Assembly (NCBI RefSeq): GCF_030758975.1
Contig: NZ_CP132359.1
Location: forward strand, 1,876,811 to 1,940,810
DNA: 64,000 bases
Source of the DNA: Bosea beijingensis
Lineage (GTDB): Bacteria > Pseudomonadota > Alphaproteobacteria > Rhizobiales > Beijerinckiaceae
Direction of reading: 5' to 3'
Shown: positions 42,651 to 53,148 of the stretch, in pieces
Position numbering within the stretch: position 1 is the first letter of the stretch
Layout of the letters: each line of letters opens with the position of its first letter
Made by a program: the position numbers and the translations under genes
The notes under the pieces: generated by a model
Database searches by the model: none
Told to the model about the DNA's origin: nothing
Seen by the model: the letters and a program-made list of their open reading frames with translations, nothing else

Positions 42651-43283
42651 CTACCCCGCCTGCGCGGCAGCCTTGATCCCGTCGATCACGAACTGCACCG
42701 CGAGCGCCGCCAGGATCACGCCCAGCAGGCGCGTCAGCACGATATTGCCGGTGACGCCCAGCAGCTTCGCGATCGGCGTCGCCATGAGGAAAACCAGCAG
42801 GCAGGACAGCACCACCAACCCGCAGATCACGGCCAGCGTCGCCAGCAGCAGCGGATCACCATGGGCACGGCCGGCGAGCAGGATCATCGCTGTCAGTGCG
42901 CCCGGCCCCGCCATCAGCGGGATCGCCAACGGGAAGGCCGCGACGTTGCGGATGTGATCCTGGGTGATCGCAGTCTCGGCCGTCTGCTGCTTGCGCTCGG
43001 TCCGGCGCTCGAACACCATCTCGAAGGCGATCCAGAACAGCAGCAGCCCGCCCGCGATGCGGAAGGCCGGCAGCGAGACGCCGAGCGCCTTCAGCACGAT
43101 GTCGCCCGCCACGGCGAAGAAGGCCATGATGCAGAAGGCGATGATCGAGGCGCGGATCGCGACCTGCTTGCGCTCGCCCTCCGACATCCCCCGCGTCAGC
43201 GACAGGAAGATCGGTGCGAGGCCCGGCGGGTCGAGCGTCACCAGCATCGTGACGAGGGCTGCGGTGGCGAATTCGACGAACAT
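42651..43283 (-). CDS. MarC family integral membrane protein
   Basis: A 210-residue protein with six predicted spans; the family pattern is seen in LVTLDPPGLAPIFLSLTRGM near the N-terminus, AFRIAGGLLLFWIAFEMV and AFPLAIPLMAGPGALTAMILLAG. MarC relatives are inner-membrane proteins of unsettled function; the old link with multiple antibiotic resistance was not upheld. Divergent from gyrA. Confidence 0.9.
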   Translation of the reverse strand: MFVEFATAALVTMLVTLDPPGLAPIFLSLTRGMSEGERKQVAIRASIIAFCIMAFFAVAGDIVLKALGVSLPAFRIAGGLLLFWIAFEMVFERRTERKQQTAETAITQDHIRNVAAFPLAIPLMAGPGALTAMILLAGRAHGDPLLLATLAVICGLVVLSCLLVFLMATPIAKLLGVTGNIVLTRLLGVILAALAVQFVIDGIKAAAQAG

Positions 43284-43494
43284 GGCGCCACATCAGCATG
43301 CCCGAGAGCCGCCGTCACGCGCCAAGAAAGGCCGGAATATGGCGTCGCACCGGAAGGCATTCGAAGATAGCCCGTAAGATACTGAATTCGCTGACATAAT
43401 TTTTACTTGGACAGCGCCCGCTTTCGCTGGCTTCTCCCGCCGGAATCGGATAGCCAGAAGGCTGAAAAACCAGCAGGAATCGGGACATTTTCCC

Positions 43495-46299
43495 TTGAGC
43501 GACGATACCGACGACAAGCGCGACGGAGCCCCGGACTTCGGCGGCGACATCAAGCCGATCGCGATTACCGACGAGATGAAGAAGAGCTATCTCGATTACG
43601 CCATGAGCGTGATCGTGAGCCGCGCTCTGCCCGATGTCCGCGACGGCCTGAAGCCGGTCCACCGCCGCATCCTGTTCTCGATGCACGAGAACAAGAACTT
43701 GCCCGAGCGGCCCTATACCAAATGCGCCCGCATCGTCGGCGACACGATGGGTAAGTACCATCCGCACGGCAACCTCGCGGTCTATGACGCGCTGGTGCGC
43801 ATGGCGCAGGACTTCTCGTTGCGCCTGCCGCTGATCGACGGCCAGGGCAATTTCGGCTCGATGGACGGCGACAGCCCCGCTGCCGACCGTTACACCGAGG
43901 CGCGCCTCGACAAGGCGGCGATCCCGCTGCTCGAGGATCTCGATCTCGACACGGTCGATTTCCAGCCGAACTACGACGGCAAGGAACACGAGCCGACGGT
44001 CCTGCCGGCGCGCTATCCGAACCTGCTCGTCAACGGCGCCGGCGGCATCGCGGTCGGCATGGCCACCAACATCCCGCCGCATAATCTCGGCGAGGTCATC
44101 GACGCCTGCGTCGCCTATATCGACGATCCCGAGATCTCGATCGACGACCTGATCGAGATCGTCCCGGGCCCGGACTTCCCGACCGGCGCCTCGATCATGG
44201 GCCGCAGCGGCATCCATTCGGCCTATCACACCGGCCGCGGCTCGATCGTGATGCGCTCGAAGACGCATATCGAGGAGATGCGCAAGGAACGCGAGGCGAT
44301 CGTCGTCACCGAGATTCCCTATCAGGTGAACAAGGCGACGATGGTCGAGAAGATCGCCGATCTCGTGCGCGAGAAGCGCATCGAGGGCATCTCCGACCTG
44401 CGCGACGAATCCAGCCGCGAGGGCGTGCGCGTCGTCATCGAGATCAAGCGCGACGCCGTCGCCGATGTCGTGCTGAACCAGCTCTACCGTTTCACGCCGC
44501 TGCAGACGTCCTTCGGCGCCAACATGGTGGCGCTGAACGGCGGCCGCCCGGAGGTGCTCAACCTCAAGGACTTCATCACCGCCTTCGTCGAGTTCCGCGA
44601 GCTCGTCGTGTCGCGGCGCACCCGCTACCTGCTCAACAAGGCCCGCGAGCGCGCCCATGTGCTCTGCGGCCTCGCCACGGCAGTTGCCAATATCGACGAG
44701 GTCATCCGCCTGATCCGCACGGCGCCGACCCCGGCCGCCGCGCATGAATCGCTGATGGCGCGCGACTGGCCGGCCGACGACATCGCCCCGCTGATCGCGC
44801 TGGTCGACGATCCGCGCCATCCGATGAACCCGGACGGCACCTACCGGCTCTCGGATGCGCAGGCCAAGGCGATCCTCGAACTGCGCCTGTCGCGCCTCAC
44901 CGCCCTCGGCCGCGACGAGATCGGCGAGGAGCTGGAGAAGCTCGCCAAGGAGATCGCGGATTATCTCGACATCCTGCGCTCGCGCGCCCGCATCCAGTCG
45001 ATCGTCAAGGCCGAGCTCGCCGAGGTCAGGAACGCCTTCGCCACGCCGCGCCGCACCGAGATCCAGGACTGGGGCTCCGACCTCGACGACGAGGACCTGA
45101 TCGCCCGCGAGGACATGGTCGTCACCGTCAGCCATGGCGGCTACATCAAGCGCGTGCCGCTCTCGACCTACCGGGCGCAGCGCCGCGGCGGCAAGGGCCG
45201 CTCCGGCATGGCGACCAAGGACGAGGATTTCGTCGCCCGCCTCTTCGTCGCCTCGACCCATACCCCGGTGCTGTTCTTCTCCTCGGAAGGCCAGGTCTAC
45301 AAGGAGAAGGTCTGGCGGCTGCCGCTCTCGGCGCCGAACGCGCGGGGCAAGGCGTTGGTCAACATGCTGCCGATCGAGGCCGGCGAGCGCATCACCACGA
45401 TCATGCCGCTGCCTGAGGACGAGGCGAGCTGGGAGACGCTGGACGTGATGTTCGCCACCGCCTCGGGCGGGGTGCGCCGCAACAAGCTCTCCGACTTCGT
45501 CAACGTCAACCGCGCCGGCAAGATCGCGATGAAGCTCGACGAGGGCGACCATATCGTCGACGTGCAGATCTGCACCGAGAACGACGACGTGCTGCTGACC
45601 ACGGCTGACGGCCAGTGCATCCGCTTCGCGGTGCCGGAGGTGCGCGTCTTCAAGGGCCGCGATTCGACCGGCGTGCGCGGCATCAATCTCGCCAAGGGCG
45701 ACGAGGTGATCTCGCTGGCGATCCTGCACCATCTCGATGCCACCCCCGACGAGCGCGCTGCCTATCTCAAGCGCGCTGCAGCCGCCCGCAGGGCGCTGAC
45801 CGGCGAGGCCGAGGAAGGCGCCGAGGCAACGGCGGCGGTCGAGGCCGATGCCGAGGAGAGTGCCGGCGATATCGAGCTCGGCCAGGAGAAATACGCTGCG
45901 ATGGGCGCGGCCGAGCAGTTCATCCTGACCGTCTCGGAACGCGGCTATGGCAAGCGCACCTCGTCCTTCGAGTACCGGGTCACCGGGCGCGGCGGCAAGG
46001 GCATCGTGGCCATGGTCGTCAACGATCGCAACGGCAAGCTCGTCGCCTCCTTCCCGGCCCTGGAGAGCGACCAGCTCATGTTGGTCACCGATGGTGGCCA
46101 GCTCATCCGCGTGCCCGTCGATGCCGGTCCGAACAACCGCATCCGCATCGCCGGGCGCTCGACGCAGGGCGTGACGGTGTTCAACACCGACAAGGATGAG
46201 AAGGTCGTCTCGGTCGAGTGCATCAACGACGACGGCGAAGGCGGCGAGAACGGCGAAGCTGGCGACGAAGCGCCGGGCGGCGAAGCCACGGAAAGCTGA
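43495..46299 (+). CDS. gyrA: DNA gyrase subunit A
   Basis: A 934-residue type IIA topoisomerase subunit that breaks and rejoins DNA. The N-terminal region reads [26 protein letters not shown], the catalytic Tyr is residue 133 ([10 protein letters not shown]), and the GyrA box [10 protein letters not shown] starts the C-terminal beta-pinwheel, which has an acidic insert (about residues 768-795) and acidic tail. TTG start at 43495. In the quinolone-resistance region the sequence is [10 protein letters not shown]: Asn93 and Leu94 occupy the positions of E. coli Asp82 and Ser83, while Asp98 matches Asp87. Confidence 0.97.
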   Translation: MSDDTDDKRDGAPDFGGDIKPIAITDEMKKSYLDYAMSVIVSRALPDVRDGLKPVHRRILFSMHENKNLPERPYTKCARIVGDTMGKYHPHGNLAVYDALVRMAQDFSLRLPLIDGQGNFGSMDGDSPAADRYTEARLDKAAIPLLEDLDLDTVDFQPNYDGKEHEPTVLPARYPNLLVNGAGGIAVGMATNIPPHNLGEVIDACVAYIDDPEISIDDLIEIVPGPDFPTGASIMGRSGIHSAYHTGRGSIVMRSKTHIEEMRKEREAIVVTEIPYQVNKATMVEKIADLVREKRIEGISDLRDESSREGVRVVIEIKRDAVADVVLNQLYRFTPLQTSFGANMVALNGGRPEVLNLKDFITAFVEFRELVVSRRTRYLLNKARERAHVLCGLATAVANIDEVIRLIRTAPTPAAAHESLMARDWPADDIAPLIALVDDPRHPMNPDGTYRLSDAQAKAILELRLSRLTALGRDEIGEELEKLAKEIADYLDILRSRARIQSIVKAELAEVRNAFATPRRTEIQDWGSDLDDEDLIAREDMVVTVSHGGYIKRVPLSTYRAQRRGGKGRSGMATKDEDFVARLFVASTHTPVLFFSSEGQVYKEKVWRLPLSAPNARGKALVNMLPIEAGERITTIMPLPEDEASWETLDVMFATASGGVRRNKLSDFVNVNRAGKIAMKLDEGDHIVDVQICTENDDVLLTTADGQCIRFAVPEVRVFKGRDSTGVRGINLAKGDEVISLAILHHLDATPDERAAYLKRAAAARRALTGEAEEGAEATAAVEADAEESAGDIELGQEKYAAMGAAEQFILTVSERGYGKRTSSFEYRVTGRGGKGIVAMVVNDRNGKLVASFPALESDQLMLVTDGGQLIRVPVDAGPNNRIRIAGRSTQGVTVFNTDKDEKVVSVECINDDGEGGENGEAGDEAPGGEATES

Positions 46300-46301
46300 T
46301 C

Positions 46302-46360
46302 CGGCAGCGTCTTGCGGCCGTGACTTCAGGTTGTGCCTGAAGTCACGGCCGGCGCTGCCG
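46302..46360 (+). terminator. Strong hairpin after gyrA
   Basis: Perfect 16-base stem cggccgtgacttcagg/cctgaagtcacggccg (46315-46330 and 46336-46351, five-base loop) extended by outer arms cggcagcg/cgctgccg (46302-46309 and 46353-46360). No T tract. It begins two bases after the gyrA stop and most likely terminates or stabilises that transcript. Confidence 0.65.
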
Positions 46361-46502
46361 ACGCCTATCGGGTCGGGTTCGCGTCATTCTCGGGCCAAAC
46401 GAAGCGCAGGTCTGAGAAACTCCTTCAGGAGAAGGCGCCTCTCCGGCTCGTCATCTGATAGCTCCGTTTGACTCAAACCCCGCGTCACGCTCCCATCGCC
46501 CC

Positions 46503-47174
46503 ATGAAGGCTCGTTCCGTGCCCGTCCGCACCCCCGCGATCACGCCGGAGATCATGCTGCGCGCCTATGCCGCCGGCATCTTCCCGATGGCGGAGAGCGC
46601 CGACGATCCCGGCCTGTTCTGGGTCGAGCCGGAATTGCGCGGCATCATCCCGCTCGACGGCTTCCATCTCTCGTCGCGGCTGGCCAAGACCGTGCGCGCG
46701 GATCGGTTCGAGATCCGGGTCGACACCGCCTTCGGCGCCGTCATCGCGGCCTGCGCCGAAGCGAAGCCGGACCGGACCGAAACCTGGATCAACCAGCGCA
46801 TCCGCGAGATCTTCGGCGAGCTCTTCGCGCTCGGTCATGTCCACACGGTCGAGTGCTGGCGCGAGGACCGGCTCGTCGGCGGGCTTTACGGGCTTTCGCT
46901 CGGCGGCGCCTTCTTCGGCGAGAGCATGTTCCATCGCGAGACCGACGCCTCGAAGGTCGCGCTGGTCCATCTCGTCGCCCGCCTGAAGCGCGGCGGCTAC
47001 CGGCTCCTCGACACCCAGTTCCAGACCGGCCATCTCGCCCAGTTCGGCACGATCGAAATCCCGCGCGACAGCTATCGCGGCCTGCTCGACGAGGCATTGC
47101 GGCACCCGGGCGACTGGCAGGCTTGGCCGGTGTCCGAACCGGTCAGCGGCCGCGAGGCGCTCGCCTCGCTCTGA
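46503..47174 (+). CDS. aat: Leucyl/phenylalanyl-tRNA-protein transferase
   Basis: A 223-residue enzyme that adds Leu or Phe from aminoacyl-tRNA to N-terminal Arg or Lys of proteins, marking them for ClpAP. Typical segments are [57 protein letters not shown] (as [10 protein letters not shown]...) and [13 protein letters not shown]. Length matches the family. No clear ribosome-binding site precedes the ATG at 46503. Confidence 0.95.
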   Translation: MKARSVPVRTPAITPEIMLRAYAAGIFPMAESADDPGLFWVEPELRGIIPLDGFHLSSRLAKTVRADRFEIRVDTAFGAVIAACAEAKPDRTETWINQRIREIFGELFALGHVHTVECWREDRLVGGLYGLSLGGAFFGESMFHRETDASKVALVHLVARLKRGGYRLLDTQFQTGHLAQFGTIEIPRDSYRGLLDEALRHPGDWQAWPVSEPVSGREALASL

Positions 47175-47199
47175 GTCCCTCGCCGGAGGCCGGCTGGGA

Positions 47200-47835
47200 T
47201 CAGTTGCCGCCCATATAGGGGTCGCGGCCCGGGACGGGATTGGTCGGGAAGAAGCGCTGGCTCGGCCGCTGCGGCTGCACCGGCACGCCGCGCGGCGGCT
47301 CGACATCGATGCGCCCACCGGAGGGCGGCGCGGGCTGCTGCCCGGGCGGCGGCAGATTCGGGTCGCGTGCCGGCGTGCGTGGACGGCGCGTATCCTCGAC
47401 CGGCGGCGCTTCCGGCTCCTTCGGCTCGACGACGAGCTCGGTGCCGCCTTTGCAATCGGTCAGCCAGGCATCGTAGATCGCGTGCTCGACGCCGTGCAGG
47501 CCGGGGCTCGCCGCATACATCCAGCCGGTGAAGATGCGCCGGTACTCGTTCTTGACCGTGACCTCGTCGACCTCGACGAAGGCGTCTGTCTGTGGCGCTT
47601 CTGTCGGCGGGCGCGTCCAGCAGACGCGCGGCGTCAACTGGAGCGCGCCGAACTGCACGGTCTCGTCGATCGCCACCTCGAAGGAGATGATCCGCCCGGT
47701 GATCTTGTCGAGCCCGGCGAAGACCGCGGTCGGATTGCGGATGCGATCAGCCTGGGCCGGCCCCGTAGCCGTCAGCGTCGCCAGCGCGCTCGCGGCCACG
47801 CCTGCCAGGATCGGGAAACGAAAGAACGACGGCAT
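47200..47835 (-). CDS. DUF2155 domain-containing protein
   Basis: A 211-residue exported protein: signal peptide about residues 1-29 (FPILAGVAASALATLTATGPAQA), then the DUF2155 domain (NPTAVFAGLDKITGRIISFEV, LQLTPRVCWTRPPTEAP, IFTGWMYAASPGLHGVEHAIYDAWLTDC) and a Pro-rich tail from about 137. The two domain Cys probably pair. In Hyphomicrobiales this gene is found next to the NDUFA12 gene, as here. The internal ATG at 47835 is chosen from a much longer open frame because it starts the signal peptide. Function unknown. Confidence 0.9.
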   Translation of the reverse strand: MPSFFRFPILAGVAASALATLTATGPAQADRIRNPTAVFAGLDKITGRIISFEVAIDETVQFGALQLTPRVCWTRPPTEAPQTDAFVEVDEVTVKNEYRRIFTGWMYAASPGLHGVEHAIYDAWLTDCKGGTELVVEPKEPEAPPVEDTRRPRTPARDPNLPPPGQQPAPPSGGRIDVEPPRGVPVQPQRPSQRFFPTNPVPGRDPYMGGN

Positions 47836-47962
47836 GCGTGCGCGAATCTCTTCGACGGCGCGGAAGGACCGCGATGGCGCGCAGTAACACGGCAAAGGCA
47901 GCGGAAAAAGGGCGTTACGCCCAAAACCTTGGGGTATGCCGGCCGAGGCGTCGCCACCCAGC

Positions 47963-47989
47963 AAAAAGGCCGCTCTCGAAAGAGCGGCC
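47963..47989 (-). terminator. Rho-independent terminator of the NDUFA12 gene
   Basis: On the minus strand: ggccgctct-ttcg-agagcggcc followed by ttttt, a complete intrinsic terminator, 29 bases after the stop codon at 48018. This is one of the few terminators in the window with a proper T run. Confidence 0.85.
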
Positions 47990-48017
47990 CGATGCGTCTC
48001 GAAGCGTCCTGCTGGCC

Positions 48018-48428
48018 TCAGCGGCCTGGCGTCCAGGCCTCGTAGTCGCCGGTCGCGGCCGGGCGCTCGCCCTCGGCCAGCGTCGAGCCCTGCGGGCGAT
48101 AGGCCAGCGCCGTGCCGGTCCAGTTCTGCTGATGCGGCTGCTGCCACTCGCGCGGCTGGTAGCTTTCCTCGGAGGGCGCGACATCGACCGTGTGATGCAG
48201 CCAGCCGTTCCAGCCCGGCGGAACCTTGGAGGCCTCGGCATCGCCCTTGTAAATCACCCAGCGCCGCTGGAAGCCGAGCGCCTTGTCCTTCACCCCACCC
48301 TTGGTGCGGTAATAGACATTGCCGAACTCGTCCTCGCCAACCCGCTCGCCATGGCGCCAGGTGTGGAAACGTGTGCCGATGGTCTGGCCGTTCCACCAGG
48401 TGAAGATCTGCAGCAGCCAGTCCTTCAT
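48018..48428 (-). CDS. NADH:ubiquinone oxidoreductase subunit NDUFA12
   Basis: A 136-residue accessory subunit of respiratory complex I (B17.2 homologue), on the cytoplasmic peripheral arm in alphaproteobacteria and the matrix side in mitochondria. Family features are FTWWNGQTIGTRFHTWRHGERVGEDEFGNVYYR, RRWVIYKGDAEASKVPPGWNGWLHHTVD and the C-terminal PHQQNWTGTALAYRPQGS. A GAGG directly upstream of the ATG at 48428 (MKDWLL) decides the start over the ATG at 48443. Confidence 0.93.
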   Translation of the reverse strand: MKDWLLQIFTWWNGQTIGTRFHTWRHGERVGEDEFGNVYYRTKGGVKDKALGFQRRWVIYKGDAEASKVPPGWNGWLHHTVDVAPSEESYQPREWQQPHQQNWTGTALAYRPQGSTLAEGERPAATGDYEAWTPGR

Positions 48429-49226
48429 CGTCCTCAAGTCCATGCGCTCGCGCGCACGCAAATGCGTGCATGTCTCGGGGCGACTTATGGCGGCCCCGCC
48501 CCGCCCTGTCCAGTCCGCCCATATCGAACCGGTCCGCGCAGCCATTCCGCTATGGGCCGGCCGACCGCGCGCACTGACGATCGCTGATTCCCCTCGGCGG
48601 CCCCAGTCACAGCACCGCCCCGATTCGGCCGGCTTCCCGCCACGATGGAGCGGCGAAGCGCCAGCGCTTCAAGCACTTGCGCAAGGGCCTGTAGACAGCA
48701 CTTGCGAGCCGATGCGGCGACGCCTCGATTAACATCGTGTCAACTATGAATAGTGGGGATTTTAGGGACTGCGCTTCCTCCGGCACTGTGGCAATCTTGC
48801 CGATGCGCATCCGATTCCCCGGTGATTTCCGGGGCTTAGCCGGGGCCTTGCAACTTATCCCCATAACCCACATATCCATACCAGATGTCGTGTCCACAGG
48901 GATCATCGGCCACTATTCCTTGACGCCCGATGGGCATCTGCACTAGATTTTGACCATCGCATGACGCCCGGCGGCACCCCCTCTGGATGACTGCGAAACC
49001 CTAGTTTCCCAGTGTGTTCCGGGCCTGCCGCCGCATCCGCCGTCAACAGCGGAAGCGAGCGGATTTGCGCGGGCATTTTGGGCGCGTCCGGGACCATCGG
49101 CGGGGCTACACCGCGGAGATCCCACAGGGCATCGAACCGAGTTTGGGCTGACATCAGGAGCCGGTGATCAACCGGCCGCGCGTGGTTTCGCAAAGCGGAC
49201 CCGCGGCAGATCAAGGGACGAAGATC
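48429..49226. other. Long divergent intergenic region upstream of nrdJ
   Basis: Nearly 800 bases between the divergent NDUFA12 and ribonucleotide reductase genes, without a credible gene. The left 150 bases are GC-rich; the middle (about 48730-48960) is AT-richer and contains the promoter-like pair listed separately. A 5' leader of roughly 270 bases for nrdJ follows. A ggagccggtg stretch at about 49157 recalls part of a B12 box, but the rest of a cobalamin riboswitch is not visible. Confidence 0.5.
48920..48949 (+). promoter_or_regulatory. Possible sigma-70 type promoter for nrdJ
   Basis: ttgacg (48920-48925) and tagatt (48944-48949) separated by 18 bases, in the AT-richest part of the long intergenic region and pointing towards nrdJ. 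Transcription from here would give a leader of about 270 bases. Assigned by pattern only. Confidence 0.35.
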
Positions 49227-52200
49227 ATGCGCATCGAGCGCCGCTACACCACCGCCGGACAGTCGCCCTATGCCGCGATCCCGTTCCGATCGGCCGTCAG
49301 CGAGATCAAGAACCCGGACGGCTCCGTCGTCTTCCGGCTCGAAGGCATCGAGGTTCCCGAGACCTGGTCGCAGGTCGCCAGCGACGTGCTCGCGCAGAAA
49401 TATTTCCGCAAGGCCGGCGTGCCGGCGCGGCTGAAGAAGTTCGAGGAGAACGACGTCCCCTCCTTCCTCTGGCGCTCCGTCGCCGACGAGGCCGCTCTCG
49501 CCGAATTGCCCGAGGGCGAGCGCTACGGCTCCGAGATCTCGTCCAAGCAGGTCTTCGACCGCCTCGCCGGCTGCTGGACCTATTGGGGCTGGAAGGGCGG
49601 CTATTTCTCCTCCGAGGAGGATGCGGCGGCCTTCCATGACGAATTGCGCTTCATGCTCGCGACCCAGCGCGTCGCGCCGAACTCGCCGCAATGGTTCAAC
49701 ACCGGCCTGCACTGGGCCTATGGCATCGACGGCCCCAGCCAGGGGCATTTCTACGTCGACTTCAAGACCGGCAAGCTGGTCAAGTCGAAGTCGAGCTACG
49801 AGCACCCGCAGCCGCATGCCTGCTTCATCCAGGGCGTGCAGGACGACCTCGTCAACGAGGGCGGCATCATGGACCTCTGGGTCCGTGAGGCCCGCCTGTT
49901 CAAGTATGGCTCCGGCACCGGCTCGAACTTCTCGATGCTGCGCGGCGAAGGCGAGAAGCTCGCTGGCGGCGGCAAGTCCTCGGGCCTGATGTCCTTCCTC
50001 AAGATCGGCGATCGCGCCGCAGGCGCCATCAAGTCGGGCGGTACCACCCGCCGCGCCGCGAAGATGGTCGTGGTCGATGCCGACCATCCGGATATCGAGG
50101 CCTATATCGACTGGAAGGTGAAGGAGGAGCAGAAGGTCGCTGCCCTCGTCACCGGCTCCAAGACCGTCAAGAAGCACATGAAGGCCGTGCTCAAGGCCTG
50201 CGTGAACTGCGAAGGCGACGGCGATAGCTGCTTCGACCCCGAGCAGAACCCGGCGCTCAAGCGCGAGGTCAAGCTCGCCCGCAAGGCGCTGGTGCCGGAC
50301 AACTACATCAAGCGCGTCATCCAGTTCGCCAGGCAGGGTTACAAGGACATCTCCTTCGACACCTATGACACCGACTGGGATTCCGACGCCTATCTCACCG
50401 TCTCCGGCCAGAACTCGAACAACTCGGTCTCGCTGACCGACGATTTCCTGCGCGCCGTCGAGAACGACAATGACTGGAACCTGACCGCCCGCACCACCGG
50501 CAAGGTCCACAAGACGCTGAAGGCCCGCGACCTCTGGGAGAAGATCGGCTACGCCGCCTGGGCCTCCGCCGATCCCGGCCTGCACTTCAACTCGACGATG
50601 AACGACTGGCACACCTGCCCGGCTTCCGGCCGGATCCGGGCGTCCAACCCGTGCTCCGAGTACATGTTCCTCGACGACACCGCCTGCAACCTGGCCTCGG
50701 CCAACCTGCTGCAGTTCTACGATACCGAAACCAAGTCCTTCGACGTCGCGGCCTATGAGCATCTCTGCCGGCTCTGGACCGTCGTGCTCGAGATCTCGGT
50801 GACGATGGCGCAGTTCCCGAGCCGCGAGATCGCCGAGCTCTCCTACGAGTACCGCACGCTCGGCCTCGGCTACGCCAATATCGGCGGCCTGCTGATGACC
50901 ATGGGCCTCGGCTACGACTCCGACGAGGGCCGCGCTCTCGCCGGTGCGCTGACCGCGATCATGACCGGCGTCGCCTATGCGACCTCGGCCGAGATGGCCG
51001 GCGAGCTCGGCCCCTTCCCGGGATACAAGAAGAACGCCAGCCACATGCTGCGCGTCATCCGCAACCACCGCACCGCGGCCCACGGCCTCGCCGACGGCTA
51101 TGAGGGCCTGAGCGTCACCCCGGTCCCGCTCGACCACGCGACGCTGGCCCGCCTCGGCGGCTCGGCCGTCACCATGGCGGAGCGCTCGCGCATCGTCTGG
51201 GACGAGGCTCTCGAGCAGGGCAAGCGCTACGGCTACCGCAACGCCCAGGCGACCGTGATCGCGCCGACCGGCACGATCGGCCTCGTCATGGATTGCGACA
51301 CCACCGGCATCGAGCCCGACTTCGCGCTGGTGAAGTTCAAGAAGCTCGCCGGCGGCGGCTACTTCAAGATCATCAACCGCGCCGTGCCGGATGCGCTGCG
51401 CGCGCTCGGCTACCGCGAGGCGGATATCGCCGAGATCGAGGCCTATGCCGTCGGCCATGGCTCGATGAAGCAGGCGCCCGGCATTAATCCCGGCTCGCTG
51501 CGCGCCAAGGGCTTCACCGACGAGAAGATCGAGGCGGTCGAGAAGGGGCTGAAGAGCGCCTTCGACATCAAGTTCGTCTTCAACAAGTGGACGCTGGGCG
51601 AGGATTTCCTCACCGGCACGCTCAAGGTCCCGGCCGAGAAGCTCAACGACATGTCGTTCGAGCTCCTGCCCTTCCTCGGCTTCAGCAAGGCCGAGATCGA
51701 GGCCGCCAACGTGCATGTCTGCGGCGCGATGACCCTGGAAGGCGCCCCGCACCTGAAGGCCGAGCACTACAACGTCTTCGACTGCGCCAACCCCTGCGGC
51801 CGCATCGGCAAGCGCTATCTCTCGGTCGAGAGCCATATCCGCATGATGGCGGCGGCGCAGCCCTTCATCTCGGGCGCCATCTCCAAGACCATCAACATGC
51901 CGAACGAGGCCACGGTCGAGGACTGCAAGAGCGCCTATATGCTCTCCTGGAAGCTGGCGCTGAAGGCGAACGCCCTCTACCGCGACGGCTCCAAGCTCTC
52001 GCAGCCGCTGAACTCGGCCCTGATCTCGGATGATGACGACGAGGCAGACGACGCGGTCGAGACGCTGGTCGCGGCGCCGATGGCGGCCCGCGCCACCCAG
52101 ATCTCGGAGAAGATCGTCGAGCGCATCGTCGAGCGCATCGAGCGCAAGCGCGAGCGCGAGAAGATGCCGGATCGTCGCACGGGCTACATCCAGAAGGCCA

Positions 52201-52949
52201 CGGTCGGCGGCCACAAGGTCTATGTCCATACCGGCGAATATTCGGATGGGCGCCTCGGCGAGATCTTCATCGACATGCACAAGGAAGGCGCTGCCTTCCG
52301 GGCGATGATGAACAACTTCGCCATCGCGGTCTCGCTCGGCCTGCAATATGGCGTGCCGCTGGAGGAATATGTGGAGGCCTTCACCTTCACCCGCTTCGAG
52401 CCCTCGGGCTTCGTCGCCGGCAACCAGTCGATCAAGAACGCGACCTCGATCCTCGACTACGTCTTCCGGGAGCTCGCGATCTCCTATCTCGGCCGCAACG
52501 ACCTCGCCCATGTCGACCCGAGCGAGATTGGCCATGACGTGATGGGCAGCGGCGTCGGCCAGGACAAGGCGCCGGATGCGGCGCCGGTGGTGACGACTCC
52601 CCTCGCCTCGACCGGCTTCCGCCGCGGCAAGCCGATCAACCTGCTCGCCATCCAGGGCGGCGGCGCGGCGAACGATGCGGTTGCCCGTTCGACGGCCTCC
52701 GCCATCGGCCTCGCCACTGCCGGTGCCACCGCGCTGAAGGAAGAGCCCGAGGCCTATGGCGAAGCGGAAATGGCCAAGCTCGGCTTCGCGGCCCCTGCTA
52801 CCCAGCCGACCCAGTCGGAACGCCGGGCCGAGGCGATCATGAAGGGCTATGTCGGCGACTCGTGCGGCGAGTGCGGCAACTTCACGCTGGTCCGCAACGG
52901 CACCTGCCTGAAGTGCAACACCTGCGGGAGCACGACCGGCTGCTCGTGA
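49227..52949 (+). CDS. nrdJ: Vitamin B12-dependent ribonucleoside-diphosphate reductase (class II)
   Basis: A 1240-residue adenosylcobalamin-dependent reductase making deoxyribonucleotides independently of oxygen. Active-site sequences are [38 protein letters not shown] (the Cys-x-Glu site) and [20 protein letters not shown]. The C-terminus carries a four-Cys zinc-ribbon-like end ([22 protein letters not shown]). The ATG at 49227 with AAGGGACG upstream gives the normal N-terminus [18 protein letters not shown]; an open frame starting at 49164 only adds 21 residues of leader. It is the last core gene before the rearranged accessory zone. Confidence 0.97.
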   Translation: MRIERRYTTAGQSPYAAIPFRSAVSEIKNPDGSVVFRLEGIEVPETWSQVASDVLAQKYFRKAGVPARLKKFEENDVPSFLWRSVADEAALAELPEGERYGSEISSKQVFDRLAGCWTYWGWKGGYFSSEEDAAAFHDELRFMLATQRVAPNSPQWFNTGLHWAYGIDGPSQGHFYVDFKTGKLVKSKSSYEHPQPHACFIQGVQDDLVNEGGIMDLWVREARLFKYGSGTGSNFSMLRGEGEKLAGGGKSSGLMSFLKIGDRAAGAIKSGGTTRRAAKMVVVDADHPDIEAYIDWKVKEEQKVAALVTGSKTVKKHMKAVLKACVNCEGDGDSCFDPEQNPALKREVKLARKALVPDNYIKRVIQFARQGYKDISFDTYDTDWDSDAYLTVSGQNSNNSVSLTDDFLRAVENDNDWNLTARTTGKVHKTLKARDLWEKIGYAAWASADPGLHFNSTMNDWHTCPASGRIRASNPCSEYMFLDDTACNLASANLLQFYDTETKSFDVAAYEHLCRLWTVVLEISVTMAQFPSREIAELSYEYRTLGLGYANIGGLLMTMGLGYDSDEGRALAGALTAIMTGVAYATSAEMAGELGPFPGYKKNASHMLRVIRNHRTAAHGLADGYEGLSVTPVPLDHATLARLGGSAVTMAERSRIVWDEALEQGKRYGYRNAQATVIAPTGTIGLVMDCDTTGIEPDFALVKFKKLAGGGYFKIINRAVPDALRALGYREADIAEIEAYAVGHGSMKQAPGINPGSLRAKGFTDEKIEAVEKGLKSAFDIKFVFNKWTLGEDFLTGTLKVPAEKLNDMSFELLPFLGFSKAEIEAANVHVCGAMTLEGAPHLKAEHYNVFDCANPCGRIGKRYLSVESHIRMMAAAQPFISGAISKTINMPNEATVEDCKSAYMLSWKLALKANALYRDGSKLSQPLNSALISDDDDEADDAVETLVAAPMAARATQISEKIVERIVERIERKREREKMPDRRTGYIQKATVGGHKVYVHTGEYSDGRLGEIFIDMHKEGAAFRAMMNNFAIAVSLGLQYGVPLEEYVEAFTFTRFEPSGFVAGNQSIKNATSILDYVFRELAISYLGRNDLAHVDPSEIGHDVMGSGVGQDKAPDAAPVVTTPLASTGFRRGKPINLLAIQGGGAANDAVARSTASAIGLATAGATALKEEPEAYGEAEMAKLGFAAPATQPTQSERRAEAIMKGYVGDSCGECGNFTLVRNGTCLKCNTCGSTTGCS

Positions 52950-53076
52950 GCGGCGATCGACACTTATTGTGATGAAATGAGAGGCGAAGTTCCCCTTTTT
53001 TGAGCTTCGACTTCCGCAAACGCCCTCCCGCCCAAGGCATTTCCAATCCTGAACCTATGCACTCGGCAACTCAGGT

Positions 53077-53115
53077 TCCGCACCAGGGAAGCGAGCAATC
53101 ACCCCCTGGTGCGGA
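53077..53115. repeat. Inverted repeat upstream of nuclease-helicase gene
   Basis: Perfect 12-base arms tccgcaccaggg (53077-53088) and ccctggtgcgga (53104-53115) with a 15-base loop, 34 bases before the next start codon. Its position fits an operator or a leader hairpin of the accessory gene, or a terminator for the region after nrdJ. Confidence 0.5.
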
Positions 53116-53148
53116 TGTGCATAAGGTGACTGGATCGGGGGACCTGCC

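Noticed and set aside
47200..48522. Single 440-residue protein covering DUF2155 and the NDUFA12 region
   Set aside because: The N-terminal 229 codons are another frame of the NDUFA12 gene and its leader; the signal peptide of the DUF2155 protein starts at 47835 and a terminator lies in between.
48850..48905. DnaA-box-like ttatcccca and tgtccacagg
   Set aside because: Only two weak, unevenly spaced matches and no dnaA, parAB or other origin-associated gene nearby.
49140..49226. B12-box-like ggagccggtg before nrdJ, possible cobalamin riboswitch
   Set aside because: The conserved GGGAA...GGTG core and the rest of the fold are not visible, and B12 riboswitches usually repress B12-independent genes, not nrdJ.
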